64,000 nt of DNA from assembly GCA_934230415.1 (NCBI GenBank), contig CAKQEW010000006.1, positions 1-64,000 on the forward strand, given 5' to 3'. Positions 15,653-24,330 of the stretch are shown in pieces. How positions within the stretch are numbered: position 1 is the first letter of the stretch; every line of letters begins with the position of its first letter. Position numbers and translations under genes: made by a program. This DNA is from an uncultured Alphaproteobacteria bacterium. Lineage in GTDB: Bacteria; Pseudomonadota; Alphaproteobacteria; Rs-D84. The notes beneath the pieces are model-generated. The model had not been told where the DNA came from. It made no database searches and saw nothing but the letters and a program-made list of their open reading frames with translations.

Positions 15653-18600
15653 ATGAATAAAATTGCGCGTATTATAGTTAGTGTATTATTGTGTTGCGTG
15701 CTGACAACAAATCTGGCGTTGGCGCGCAGCGCGGTCAATGCGCGCAGTGCCAGCAAGCCTGTATCCGCCACCGTGTCATCATCGGGCGTGGCGACACGCG
15801 GGGCGGGGCGCACGACGGTCTCACGTGGAACAAATTCTGGGACAACCGGTCAAACGGTCACGGCACGTGCGGCCAGCACGCAAAAGGTTATTAATTCCAG
15901 TACCAAGGTTACATCGGCCACCAAGAACGTCATTGTCAGCGAGGCATGCCGGCAAAAATACGACGGATGTATGGATTCATTCTGTATGATTGACAATGAC
16001 AACGGCGGACGGTGCGCGTGCAGCGACGATAAAGAAAAACTGGATTCAGAACTGAACAAAATTGAATCAGAAAATCAAAAGTCATATGAAATTGCCACCC
16101 TGGGTGTTGAGGCCATAGAAAACGGTATCAGTGCCAGTACGCTGGTAAAGGGCGATACTGTTAAGAGTAGAGTAAATTTATCACAGTGGAATGTTACAGA
16201 TGTGTTTGATGATGACGGCGAATATAACGATTCAACGGACATTGTCAGCCAGGTTAAAAATGCGCGTGGTAAAAAGTTGCATCGTCTTGCCCAGGACTAT
16301 TGCACGGCCCAGATACCAGAATGTGCGAATGAACTGTCCATGTTGCAACTGATGTATTCGCAGCAGATAAAGTCAGACTGTACAGCGTACGAGAACAGCC
16401 TGAAACAGCAAAAGAATGCCAGTGCGAACAAACTGGCGTCGGCGCAACAGGCAATGCGCCAGGCGGCCCTGGAACAATACCGCAACGCAAACAAGTATGA
16501 TTTGGGTCAGTGCACAACAGAATTTAAGAAGTGCATGATCAGCACGGGTGGCTGTGGTGACGATTTTTCTAAATGTGCCAGTGTTGCCGCGTTTGATAAC
16601 ACAAACGCAAACAAGACCCGCCGTGGAAATGCATCAACATACACGATACAGGGTGCAACCACGACGATAGAAATATCGTCATCTACGTATGATACGTTGT
16701 ATGCCAAGAAACCGCTGTGTGAAAACGTAACGAAACAATGCATGTCTGTTGCAGACCAGGTATGGGATACGTTTCTGCGCGAGGTTGCACCCCAGGTAAA
16801 GAGTGCGGAACTGATAGCGGAAAACGAAACGCGCCAAAATTGCATTGGCACAATATCAAACTGTTTCCAAAAGGCATGTAAAGATACAATAGATCCAAAT
16901 AACCCAGATGGGTCATATGACATGTGCCTGTCGCGTCCCGAAACGATGTTGAACGTGTGCAAGGTTCCATTGAATGCATGTGGGATAGATGCAACATCAG
17001 CGCCCCAGGCGGCGAAGTCAGAGATATGGAACTTTGTACTTGCGCGATTGTCGTCAATGCGTGCGGATGCATGTACGAGTGAGGTCAAAGAATGCCTGCA
17101 GTCGTCAGACCGTTGTGGCAAAGATTATTCACAGTGTGTTGGTTTGGATACAGACACCATCGTCCGTATGTGCCCATATGATAAATTGACAGGTTGCCAA
17201 TTGGTTTATGGCTCAGACGATATTCGTGGTGATGTCGTGTATGACGAACTGGCAAATATGGTGCGTGGTATAATGTTGGGCATTGATAACGAGTTATATA
17301 ATCAATGTCAAAATGCTGTAAATGCAGCCATGGTGCGTGTGTGTGGGAATACCGATGATTGCAACAATCTGATTATGGATAAATATATGGGAACGCAATC
17401 ATTGGAATACAAGTTGTGCGAATATTCTTATGATGAAAATGCTGGTTTGATTATTGATTACACCAAATGCCGTTCTGATGTGTCCCAGATTACAGATGAA
17501 GAACTGGGGCGTGTCAAGGGTGCGACAAGTGGCGAACTGGGGCCGGTGAAACCGTTTGCAGGTGTCGTTGATGGTACGATATTTTGGGAACAGATAGATT
17601 ATGACGAAAATGGAACATTGACAGGATTGGACGGATACCTGGCGGATGCGAATAAAATGGGCTCGTCACAGGCGGCATTACAACGTTCGCGTGCCCAGTT
17701 GGAACAGATACAGAATAATATTAACAGAATTGTTGCCGCCATAGAATCTGACCAGACGGTTCAGTATTGTATGACTGGGCGGAATGTTCAGGGTATAAAT
17801 TCGGACAGCACAAAGCAGGTGCGTGCCAGAAATACCCCCGCGGCCCGTTTCCCAAATTTAACCCGGCAATTGCGTATGAAAATTGCGGAACGTGCATTGT
17901 CGGTTGCGCGCGAGCAATATTGGGCAAAATATGATGCACTGCAAAATCAAATGCTGTCGGATTATGTAACATTGGCCGGGCGAGTAGCGGATATTCGTGG
18001 TGAAAATTCCAAGGATGCACGCCGCGAGGCGGCGCGTACGTCGTGTGTGTCTATGGCCGATATGGCGTCTTTACCAAAATCAGCGCCCCCACCACGTGGT
18101 ATTGGTGGTGTGATTGTTTTGGGTGTGGTTGTTGCAACAGCGGTGGTTGTAACATGTGTGTTCACGTTTGGTGCTGGTGCAATTGCTGTTGGCGCTGGGG
18201 CGGCGGCCGCCGCCAGTGCGGCCAGTTCGGCATTTACAGCGGCGACAGTGGCAGGTGCCGGGTTGACCGGCGCCATCGGCGCAGCGACGGTGGCCAGTGG
18301 TGCGGCAGGTGCGGCGGCGGTGTCTGCGTCGTTGGCATCCAGTGCGGCAATTGCAACTGTCGCGGGCACGGTTGGTACGGCGGCCGCAATTGGAACCGCG
18401 GTTGAAGCGGCAACATTACGCAGTGACCCAGATGGTTCTGTTGATATTACCGAACGGCAAATGAGTGGGCGCAGCGAAATAGCACAATGGAATTATCGCG
18501 AAACAGTTACGACTGATTTTGACTGGGATACCTTGGTATGTCATAAATGTGTTTCGGCATCAGAATGTTCAGATGCACGCAATCCATTATTTGGTAAAAA

Positions 18601-18655
18601 GTGGTGTAAAGCATGGAAGGCAAGTGTTGAAACATGTACGGATTACCAGTTCTGA
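15653..18655 (+). CDS. Large secreted cysteine-rich protein (CMDxFC family), member 2
   Basis: The product is 1000 residues with a signal peptide (about 1-24, ending LALA). A low-complexity Ser/Thr stretch nearly identical to member 1 follows, then EACRQKYDGCMDSFC...GGRCAC at about 98-126 and the shared 848-bp core. It differs from member 1 by a long Gly/Ala-rich hydrophobic region (about residues 805-910, glycine-zipper-like) that could insert in a membrane, and then ends CHKC...WCKAW...CTDYQF. It starts 7 bases after member 1 without a clear ribosome-binding site, so translational coupling is likely. Function unknown; envelope or surface location inferred. Confidence 0.85.
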   Translation: MNKIARIIVSVLLCCVLTTNLALARSAVNARSASKPVSATVSSSGVATRGAGRTTVSRGTNSGTTGQTVTARAASTQKVINSSTKVTSATKNVIVSEACRQKYDGCMDSFCMIDNDNGGRCACSDDKEKLDSELNKIESENQKSYEIATLGVEAIENGISASTLVKGDTVKSRVNLSQWNVTDVFDDDGEYNDSTDIVSQVKNARGKKLHRLAQDYCTAQIPECANELSMLQLMYSQQIKSDCTAYENSLKQQKNASANKLASAQQAMRQAALEQYRNANKYDLGQCTTEFKKCMISTGGCGDDFSKCASVAAFDNTNANKTRRGNASTYTIQGATTTIEISSSTYDTLYAKKPLCENVTKQCMSVADQVWDTFLREVAPQVKSAELIAENETRQNCIGTISNCFQKACKDTIDPNNPDGSYDMCLSRPETMLNVCKVPLNACGIDATSAPQAAKSEIWNFVLARLSSMRADACTSEVKECLQSSDRCGKDYSQCVGLDTDTIVRMCPYDKLTGCQLVYGSDDIRGDVVYDELANMVRGIMLGIDNELYNQCQNAVNAAMVRVCGNTDDCNNLIMDKYMGTQSLEYKLCEYSYDENAGLIIDYTKCRSDVSQITDEELGRVKGATSGELGPVKPFAGVVDGTIFWEQIDYDENGTLTGLDGYLADANKMGSSQAALQRSRAQLEQIQNNINRIVAAIESDQTVQYCMTGRNVQGINSDSTKQVRARNTPAARFPNLTRQLRMKIAERALSVAREQYWAKYDALQNQMLSDYVTLAGRVADIRGENSKDARREAARTSCVSMADMASLPKSAPPPRGIGGVIVLGVVVATAVVVTCVFTFGAGAIAVGAGAAAAASAASSAFTAATVAGAGLTGAIGAATVASGAAGAAAVSASLASSAAIATVAGTVGTAAAIGTAVEAATLRSDPDGSVDITERQMSGRSEIAQWNYRETVTTDFDWDTLVCHKCVSASECSDARNPLFGKKWCKAWKASVETCTDYQF
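16328..17175 (+). repeat. 848-bp direct repeat, copy 2 (inside member 2)
   Basis: Partner of 13673-14520. The sequence before (16300-16327) is still similar but has substitutions, while the sequence after 17175 diverges at once. Confidence 0.85.
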
Positions 18656-18660
18656 TACAG

Positions 18661-18687
18661 AAAAAAACGCCCGGGTGGGCGTTTTTA
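18661..18687. terminator. Bidirectional terminator
   Basis: AAAACGCCC-GGGT-GGGCGTTTTTATTTT. It lies between the convergent genes ending at 18655 and 18685. Confidence 0.85.
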
Positions 18688-19683
18688 TTTTGGTAATTCG
18701 TTGGGCTGGGTGATAACGGTGATGCCATCGTGTTCCCATTCGGCGCGGTGCGCATCCAGGTCCATTATGTTTGTTGCCGCCAGATACAGCACGGGCGTAA
18801 CATTATGCGCGTGTGCGATGTTAACCAGTTCGGGGATTGGGGATGGTTTCTGGCGACCGGTTGCAAACCAGTTATCGTTTTCAGCAACCCAGAAATCAGG
18901 GTCGTCGTGAATCGCAATGGCAAATTTATCTGTGATAATAATGTCATTTTCGGTTGCGTTAATGTGAATGTTGTTTGCGTTCAGGTATTCAGGCATAGAA
19001 CCACCCTGTGGTACAGGCGCGGGTGCGGCGGGCGTGGTGTCGGGTTCATCAAAATTTATTTCTGTAAATACCGGCGCGGAAAATCCAGACATTTCAAAAT
19101 TTCCATCGGGGCCCTCGTCCTGGGGGGTGGAAATGTCAAAGTCTGTTGGTAGTGGTAACCCAGTCACAGGTTCGGCGGACGCACCATCGTCTGGGGTTGG
19201 GGCGGATGTTTTTATTTCAGAATCAATTGTGCGCGTATCAACCATGGATATTTGTTCGCGGCCGGGATTTTCACGTGCGCGCATAAATGCATTGCGCAGT
19301 TCTAATGGAATATCTGGGGATAATGGGGCGGGTGCGGTGGATTGTGGTGCCGGGGCATCCGTGGCGGATGCGGGGGTGGCGGGCGCCTCAATTGGGGTTG
19401 CGCGCATGAATTCCGGAATGGGAATTGTAAATAATGGCGCGCCGGTTCGGATAATAATTGCCATGGTTGCAACATACAATGGCAATGCGCATAACATCAG
19501 AACACCAAACACGAACCCCGGGAAACCAACCAGCTGGGCATGTGCCAGGCGTGACCAATTTGCATATGAAAATAAATTGAAATTGAACAGGCCGTGAAAA
19601 ATCACCCATGCGCTCGCAACATAGCATAATGTCCAGATTATGGCGTACTTGTATTTGGTCAGAAAATTTCGTATCCAGTTCAT
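18685..19683 (-). CDS. Membrane protein with two N-terminal TM segments and proline-rich linker
   Basis: The product is 332 residues. Two hydrophobic segments (about 14-36 and 50-76) anchor it in the inner membrane. Residues about 95-240 are Pro/Ala/Asp-rich and probably disordered. The last 80 residues (ITDKFAIAIHDDPDFWVAENDNWFATGRQKP...ITQPNELPK) look like a compact domain I cannot assign. The start at 19683 is only 9 bases from a consensus -10 and has no ribosome-binding site, so the mRNA may be leaderless. It is flanked by secreted cysteine-rich protein genes, but nothing in it shows a shared role. Confidence 0.75.
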   Translation of the reverse strand: MNWIRNFLTKYKYAIIWTLCYVASAWVIFHGLFNFNLFSYANWSRLAHAQLVGFPGFVFGVLMLCALPLYVATMAIIIRTGAPLFTIPIPEFMRATPIEAPATPASATDAPAPQSTAPAPLSPDIPLELRNAFMRARENPGREQISMVDTRTIDSEIKTSAPTPDDGASAEPVTGLPLPTDFDISTPQDEGPDGNFEMSGFSAPVFTEINFDEPDTTPAAPAPVPQGGSMPEYLNANNIHINATENDIIITDKFAIAIHDDPDFWVAENDNWFATGRQKPSPIPELVNIAHAHNVTPVLYLAATNIMDLDAHRAEWEHDGITVITQPNELPK

Positions 19684-19692
19684 GATGATAAA

Positions 19693-19720
19693 ATTATAGA
19701 CAATAAATATATTTTGTCAA
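19693..19720 (-). promoter_or_regulatory. Consensus promoter, minus strand
   Basis: Reading the minus strand: TTGACA (19720-19715), 16-base spacer, TATAAT (19698-19693). The start codon of the downstream gene is at 19683-19681, placing the expected transcription start within about 3-4 bases of the ATG. Confidence 0.8.
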
Positions 19721-19813
19721 GACATACAAGGTGTATAATTTTTTACCCAAGAAATGACTTTTTTTTATGTGTTTTTTATGGCATAATATCACAGATAGAA
19801 AGGGAGATTTTTT

Positions 19814-21943
19814 ATGCAATTCTTTACGAAAATTTTCGGTTTGTCTGGCGCAGTATTCGGCCTGTTTGCAGTGGGGGCGTTTGATGCAAACGCGGCGTCC
19901 AGTGGACGCGCAGCGGCCCAGGTGACGTCTGTGGCGCGCCCGGCCAGTACGACAAATGTATCGCGTATGCCGACGATGCCGACATTGCCAATAAACACAG
20001 TTGGAAATTTGTCGCCTGAATTGCCGACAAATCCGACCCCAACACCAACGCCAACACCGACGCCGGATCCCGATCCGACCCCAGATCCCCAGCCGGAATG
20101 CCCGGATGGCGGGGTAAAGAATTCGGACTATACGGTTGATAATTGTATGAACGATGTGCTGATGTGTGTTAATCGTGGGGCATTGCCGGGCGGTCTGAAC
20201 GATTTGTTTAACGAGGATTTGCGTAACGCCATTGTTAACGGTATGAATCTGTGCGCGACCCAGGTTGAATACTGTATCAATAATGTGCGTAAAAATTGTG
20301 CCAATGTTTATCGCACGACGGCGGATGTGTGGCTGGATTTCAATTCGCGCAAGGTTCAACCAGAATACTACAGCTTTGTCTTGCGTAAAACAGGATTGAC
20401 ACCGAACCAGGCGGAAAATACATGCTTGCTGTTGGATAAAAATACATATGGTTCGTCATTTGCGGCGGTGGCCAATGATGGTATGGTTACCACAGAATAT
20501 AATAACCGCGTTGGCGCATACAATAGTCAACAGGGTAACGTTCTGGTTAAAACGAACCCCCAGGGGGTCAAGGTGAACGATGGCAACCCCGGCGTTGATG
20601 GCCAGCGTGGTCACTATGCCCGTTGGGATGCAACCACGGCGGAATGCCTGGTGCGTGTTGCGGCGTATAACAAGGATGAACAGATAAAGAACAGCTGGCT
20701 GTTTGGCGCGGCGGGTGATGACAAATTGGCCGAGGTTTGGCGTGCCGCCGGCGACACATTTACGTGTAACAAGGACCTGTTCGGATTTTCATTGCTGAAC
20801 CAGACCAGCACCGCGGCGGTTGTTGGCGTTGGTGGTGGAACACTGGTGGGTGCCGGTGTTGGTGCAATTGCCGGACATGGTGCACGCGAATTTGATTGCA
20901 GCAATAAAACCGCGCGTGATACATTGGCCAGCCAATTAAAGGCCTCTGGCAAGGTATATACCCTGAATGAGTATCTGGATGTGGATAACCGTATTGATGC
21001 GAATTTCAGCACATTGAATGTGAAACAGTGTGGCGAAATTGTGAACCTGTATGCGTTGTATAATCAGTTGAGCAGTGCGGTTGATAAATGTACCGGCTGG
21101 TCAGATTATACAGCGAAAAACACCCTGAAATTACAGATTACGTACAAAGCCACCCAGCAGCGTGCAAAAGATGTAGAGCAGAAACTGATAGATGAAATTC
21201 TCCCGGAATGCAAGGGAGAAAAACTGGACGCGTGTGCAACAATATTGGCGAATAAATGCCAGAATGCAGGGACGACGGATTGCCAGGGGTATTTGATGTC
21301 CAGTGGCGCTATCAAGGAAAATGGCACTTTTGGGGTTTCTGTGACGACGGCGCAGGATTTGGTTGGTAAATGCGCGTTCCGTCCAATCAATATTGCCAAG
21401 GAAAATGGTGAACTGATTTACTGTGATAATATTGAGGCAGGATGTAAAACCGCAACAGATATCAAGAGTGATGTTGACAGATTAGGCAGCGTGCTGCGTG
21501 GTCTGGCCGTGTTGGATGGCGAAGAATCCAATATGGGCAAGAGTGTCGGTATCGGCGCCGCGGTTGGCGCGGGTACGGGCGGCCTGGCCACGGCGATAAC
21601 CGCGTTTGTTGAACGCAGCAATATCAGTTGCCGTGTTGGTGATGGTTTGGACCAGGTCAGCTTTGGCAAGGCGTACCAGATTGGAACATTAAAAGATTTC
21701 TATGTGAAATGGAATCTGCATCTGCCGGATACGATTGCGCCGACGGCACGTGTAACCGATTGCGACACGTGGAAACAGGCATGTGCGACATTGACTGATT
21801 TGAACCAGTGTGCTGCCGCCCAGGTGAATTATAAACCAGTGGATGCGAATTCAATCACGTTGGTTAATTCTGCATGTACCCCATCGGGCAGCGTGTGCAT
21901 TGAAAATCACGCGGTTGCGGTGTCCCAGGGCGCGTGTAAATAA
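19814..21943 (+). CDS. Secreted cysteine-rich protein with glycine-zipper segments
   Basis: The product is 709 residues. The signal peptide is about 1-27 (ending ANA). A Thr-Pro/Asp-Pro repeat linker lies at about 75-95, then paired-cysteine segments (DNCMNDVLMCVN, CATQVEYCINNVRKNC). Two glycine-zipper stretches are visible (VVGVGGGTLVGAGVGAIAGHG, about 336-356, and VGIGAAVGAGTGGLATAITAF, about 577-597), as in some outer-membrane or lipoprotein-like envelope proteins. It lacks the full CMDxFC motif but shares the general style of the family. GGGAG precedes ATG 19814. Function unknown. Confidence 0.8.
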   Translation: MQFFTKIFGLSGAVFGLFAVGAFDANAASSGRAAAQVTSVARPASTTNVSRMPTMPTLPINTVGNLSPELPTNPTPTPTPTPTPDPDPTPDPQPECPDGGVKNSDYTVDNCMNDVLMCVNRGALPGGLNDLFNEDLRNAIVNGMNLCATQVEYCINNVRKNCANVYRTTADVWLDFNSRKVQPEYYSFVLRKTGLTPNQAENTCLLLDKNTYGSSFAAVANDGMVTTEYNNRVGAYNSQQGNVLVKTNPQGVKVNDGNPGVDGQRGHYARWDATTAECLVRVAAYNKDEQIKNSWLFGAAGDDKLAEVWRAAGDTFTCNKDLFGFSLLNQTSTAAVVGVGGGTLVGAGVGAIAGHGAREFDCSNKTARDTLASQLKASGKVYTLNEYLDVDNRIDANFSTLNVKQCGEIVNLYALYNQLSSAVDKCTGWSDYTAKNTLKLQITYKATQQRAKDVEQKLIDEILPECKGEKLDACATILANKCQNAGTTDCQGYLMSSGAIKENGTFGVSVTTAQDLVGKCAFRPINIAKENGELIYCDNIEAGCKTATDIKSDVDRLGSVLRGLAVLDGEESNMGKSVGIGAAVGAGTGGLATAITAFVERSNISCRVGDGLDQVSFGKAYQIGTLKDFYVKWNLHLPDTIAPTARVTDCDTWKQACATLTDLNQCAAAQVNYKPVDANSITLVNSACTPSGSVCIENHAVAVSQGACK

Positions 21944-21964
21944 AACGCAATTTGTGGTGTCCAT

Positions 21965-21992
21965 AAACCGCCCCCTCATGGGCGGTTTTTTG
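21965..21992 (+). terminator. Terminator
   Basis: AAACCGCCC-CCTCAT-GGGCGGTTTTTTG, 22 bases after the stop at 21943. Confidence 0.85.
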
Positions 21993-22038
21993 TTAGGGGG
22001 CAAAGAGCATCCGTCGCCACATGGCGCCCCGCCGCGAT

Positions 22039-22246
22039 AAAAAGAGAGCAAAGCGCAGAGAGCAATGAAGTGCGCCATCGGCGCACTTGTTTTTAGTCCC
22101 CCTCTGTTGGTCTCCCACGAAATTTGCCAATTTCGCGGGGCCGGGTCGGGGTGGTCAATGGCCGGGGTGGGCTTGAGGGCCCGCAACGTGTTGTGTTGCG
22201 AGCGAATGCGAACACAAACATTGCTCTCTGCGCTTTGCTCTTTTTC
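22039..22246. repeat. Large inverted repeat enclosing several hairpins
   Basis: Arms of about 28 bases (22039-22067 and 22219-22246) are complementary except for one indel. They start AAAAAGAGAGC on the left and end GCTCTTTTT on the right. Between them are hairpins AAGTGCGCC-ATC-GGCGCACTT followed by GTTTTT (22068-22096, terminator-like), CGAAATT-TGCC-AATTTCG (22118-22135) and CGCAAC/GTTGCG (22182-22200). No gene is visible in 21944-22329. This may be a mobile-element remnant or a structured RNA. Confidence 0.65.
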
Positions 22247-22276
22247 TTGCAGGCTCTCTTTATTGCACGGGACAAA

Positions 22277-22313
22277 TAAAACGCCCCCGTGCGAAAAACA
22301 GGGGGCGTTTATT
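22277..22313 (-). terminator. Terminator of the minus-strand operon
   Basis: AACGCCCCC / GGGGGCGTT stem (22280-22288, 22301-22309). On the minus strand it is followed by a TTTATTT run, just beyond the stop at 22330. Confidence 0.75.
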
Positions 22314-22329
22314 AATTGTTATTTTATGT

Positions 22330-24330
22330 TCAGCATTCTGAATCAGACATGGATATCTCAACCTTGCGGCATGATTCCTGGGGACCGTCCTGGGTGCATT
22401 CAGACTGGCCGCGTCCAACGGTACGAATACGACCCGATGCCAGGCCAGACGATATCAACGCCTGTTTTACCGCGTCGGCACGGTTCTGGGACAGTGTATT
22501 GTTTGATTGCGCATTGCCGGTTTTGTCGGTATGGCCGGTAACTGTTATGCAATATTTGCTGTCACCATCGGTGGCGTTTTTAACATTTGCGACAAATGTT
22601 TTGATTTCCTGTTGGGCGGCGCTGGTCAATGTGGATTTGCCTGTCGCGAACAGATTTTTTGCCGGCAACACCGCGCGTGGCGCCAGGGCATTCTGAGTCG
22701 TTATTTGGGCCAGACCGCCTGTAATCCCTGTTGTTGCCGTGGATGTGATATCTGGCAATTTTTCCAGTGATGGTGCGTCACATGTATTTGTGTTTGCGTT
22801 ATATTCGCGTCCCGATGTGCCACATACGCATTCTGGCACGGTACCGGTTGCCCCATCAGGGCATTTTACCCCAGATTCATTATCAGACAGTTTTGTGACA
22901 CTGTCCTGTAATTTATACAGTGGGGCGTATTTCGCGATGATATTACCGGCCTGGTTTTGTTTTGATGCCCCGGAATTGACCGCCAGGTTTGCAACCAGGC
23001 TGGCCCCGGCGCCGACCCCGGCAACAGTTGCACCGGTCTTTAATGACTGGGCGGCTTCATCCTTTTGTGCCTGCCAATTTTGGGCATCGGTTCCGGTTGT
23101 ATTTGTTAATGCACGCGCCAGGCTGGTGTACGTACCACTGGTGATTCCGGTTGCCGCATTATCATACAGACCGGTTTCCGCGGCGTCAAAAATAACCTCT
23201 GATTCAATGCCGGGTTTCAGCCCCAGTGCATCCTTGCGGATTTTTAAATCATTTGCCAATTGGCGGTATTCCGTGTACAGGGGCAACAGGTCATTTCCGC
23301 CCGGCAATTCAATTTCTGTTTCGCCACCGTTGATATTGCGACCCGCGCCATAATCGCATTTAAATGTTGCCAGGTATGCCCGCATATCGCGTTCGGCGTC
23401 TGCGTCGGCACGTTGTTCGGCCAGTGCCGATGCCGCCATCTGGGTGCCAATCCCGGTTGCACCAATTCCCGCCGCGCCAATTAATTTGTTTGTGGTGGAT
23501 TGTTCTTTGGCACGTTGGGTGTTATAGTTTTCGCGCAGTTCTTGGACCTTGGCCTGGGACTGTTCGGCGTTCAGTGTTGCCTGGGGTTTGGGTGTGCATG
23601 ATAATTTGTCATCACTGATGTTGTGTTCATTGTCGCATTCATCAATCACACACTGTTCAGATTTTGTTTCAGAATTCCATACGCGATGACCAGATTTTGC
23701 CCCCGTTGGCATTGGCTGGCAATTACCACCGATTGCAACGCATTTGCCATCAGATACTTCATACCCGCTGTCACATTTTGTGGCGTGGCATACACCGTCC
23801 TTGGATTCGCCGGCTGTTGCGTGTGAAACACCCGATAATTGGGTCGCATTGCACGCGCCATCGCTGGGGATGCATTTGCCGCCTTTTGGCACATATGCAG
23901 AATTGCACGTCTGGGTAACGCATTCCAGCGCACCGCCATTCATCTTGTATTTCGCGGATGCCGCATTTGTGTCACTGGATTTGCATGCGCGACCAACCAT
24001 ATCGTCACAGCCATCGCCATTCGCATTCATGACATATCGTGGCCCATCGCAAGTAAATTTTTCGCATGTGCCATTGGTCAATTTATATTCTGGGATACAT
24101 GCAGTTGGAACACAGTCAAGACCCGATGTACCATCGCTCTTTATTTTTGTGTAACCACTGCGCGCATTAACCTGGGCCAGTTCGCCCACATTGCATTCGC
24201 GCGATTTGTGTTCATCAATAACGATGGCTGCCTCCATATCACCAAGATCCTGGGACGCTTCAGAATTTTCCGTGGCAAACGCCGGTACAGAAAACAAAAC
24301 AACAAAGATTCCAGTTAAAAATTTTTTCAT
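22330..24330 (-). CDS. Cysteine-rich envelope protein with C-terminal OmpA domain
   Basis: The product is 666 residues with a signal peptide (1-19, ending AFA). The N-terminal half holds about six cysteine-rich units of roughly 45 residues of the type C....C..GY....G.C, EGF- or TNFR-like in look. A coiled or linker region with a glycine-rich hydrophobic stretch (IGAAGIGATGIG) follows. The last 115 residues are an OmpA/MotB peptidoglycan-binding domain (FATGKSTLTSAAQQEIK, ITVTGHTDKTG, NQ-type LSQNRADAVKQAL, VGRGQSEC). So it probably anchors to peptidoglycan and displays a disulfide-rich head. Its ATG overlaps the stop of the upstream gene as TAATG, showing translational coupling. Confidence 0.85.
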   Translation of the reverse strand: MKKFLTGIFVVLFSVPAFATENSEASQDLGDMEAAIVIDEHKSRECNVGELAQVNARSGYTKIKSDGTSGLDCVPTACIPEYKLTNGTCEKFTCDGPRYVMNANGDGCDDMVGRACKSSDTNAASAKYKMNGGALECVTQTCNSAYVPKGGKCIPSDGACNATQLSGVSHATAGESKDGVCHATKCDSGYEVSDGKCVAIGGNCQPMPTGAKSGHRVWNSETKSEQCVIDECDNEHNISDDKLSCTPKPQATLNAEQSQAKVQELRENYNTQRAKEQSTTNKLIGAAGIGATGIGTQMAASALAEQRADADAERDMRAYLATFKCDYGAGRNINGGETEIELPGGNDLLPLYTEYRQLANDLKIRKDALGLKPGIESEVIFDAAETGLYDNAATGITSGTYTSLARALTNTTGTDAQNWQAQKDEAAQSLKTGATVAGVGAGASLVANLAVNSGASKQNQAGNIIAKYAPLYKLQDSVTKLSDNESGVKCPDGATGTVPECVCGTSGREYNANTNTCDAPSLEKLPDITSTATTGITGGLAQITTQNALAPRAVLPAKNLFATGKSTLTSAAQQEIKTFVANVKNATDGDSKYCITVTGHTDKTGNAQSNNTLSQNRADAVKQALISSGLASGRIRTVGRGQSECTQDGPQESCRKVEISMSDSEC

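Noticed and set aside
22065..22541. Plus-strand ORF of 158 codons
   Set aside because: It crosses the inverted-repeat element, a terminator and the C-terminus of the OmpA-domain gene on the other strand.
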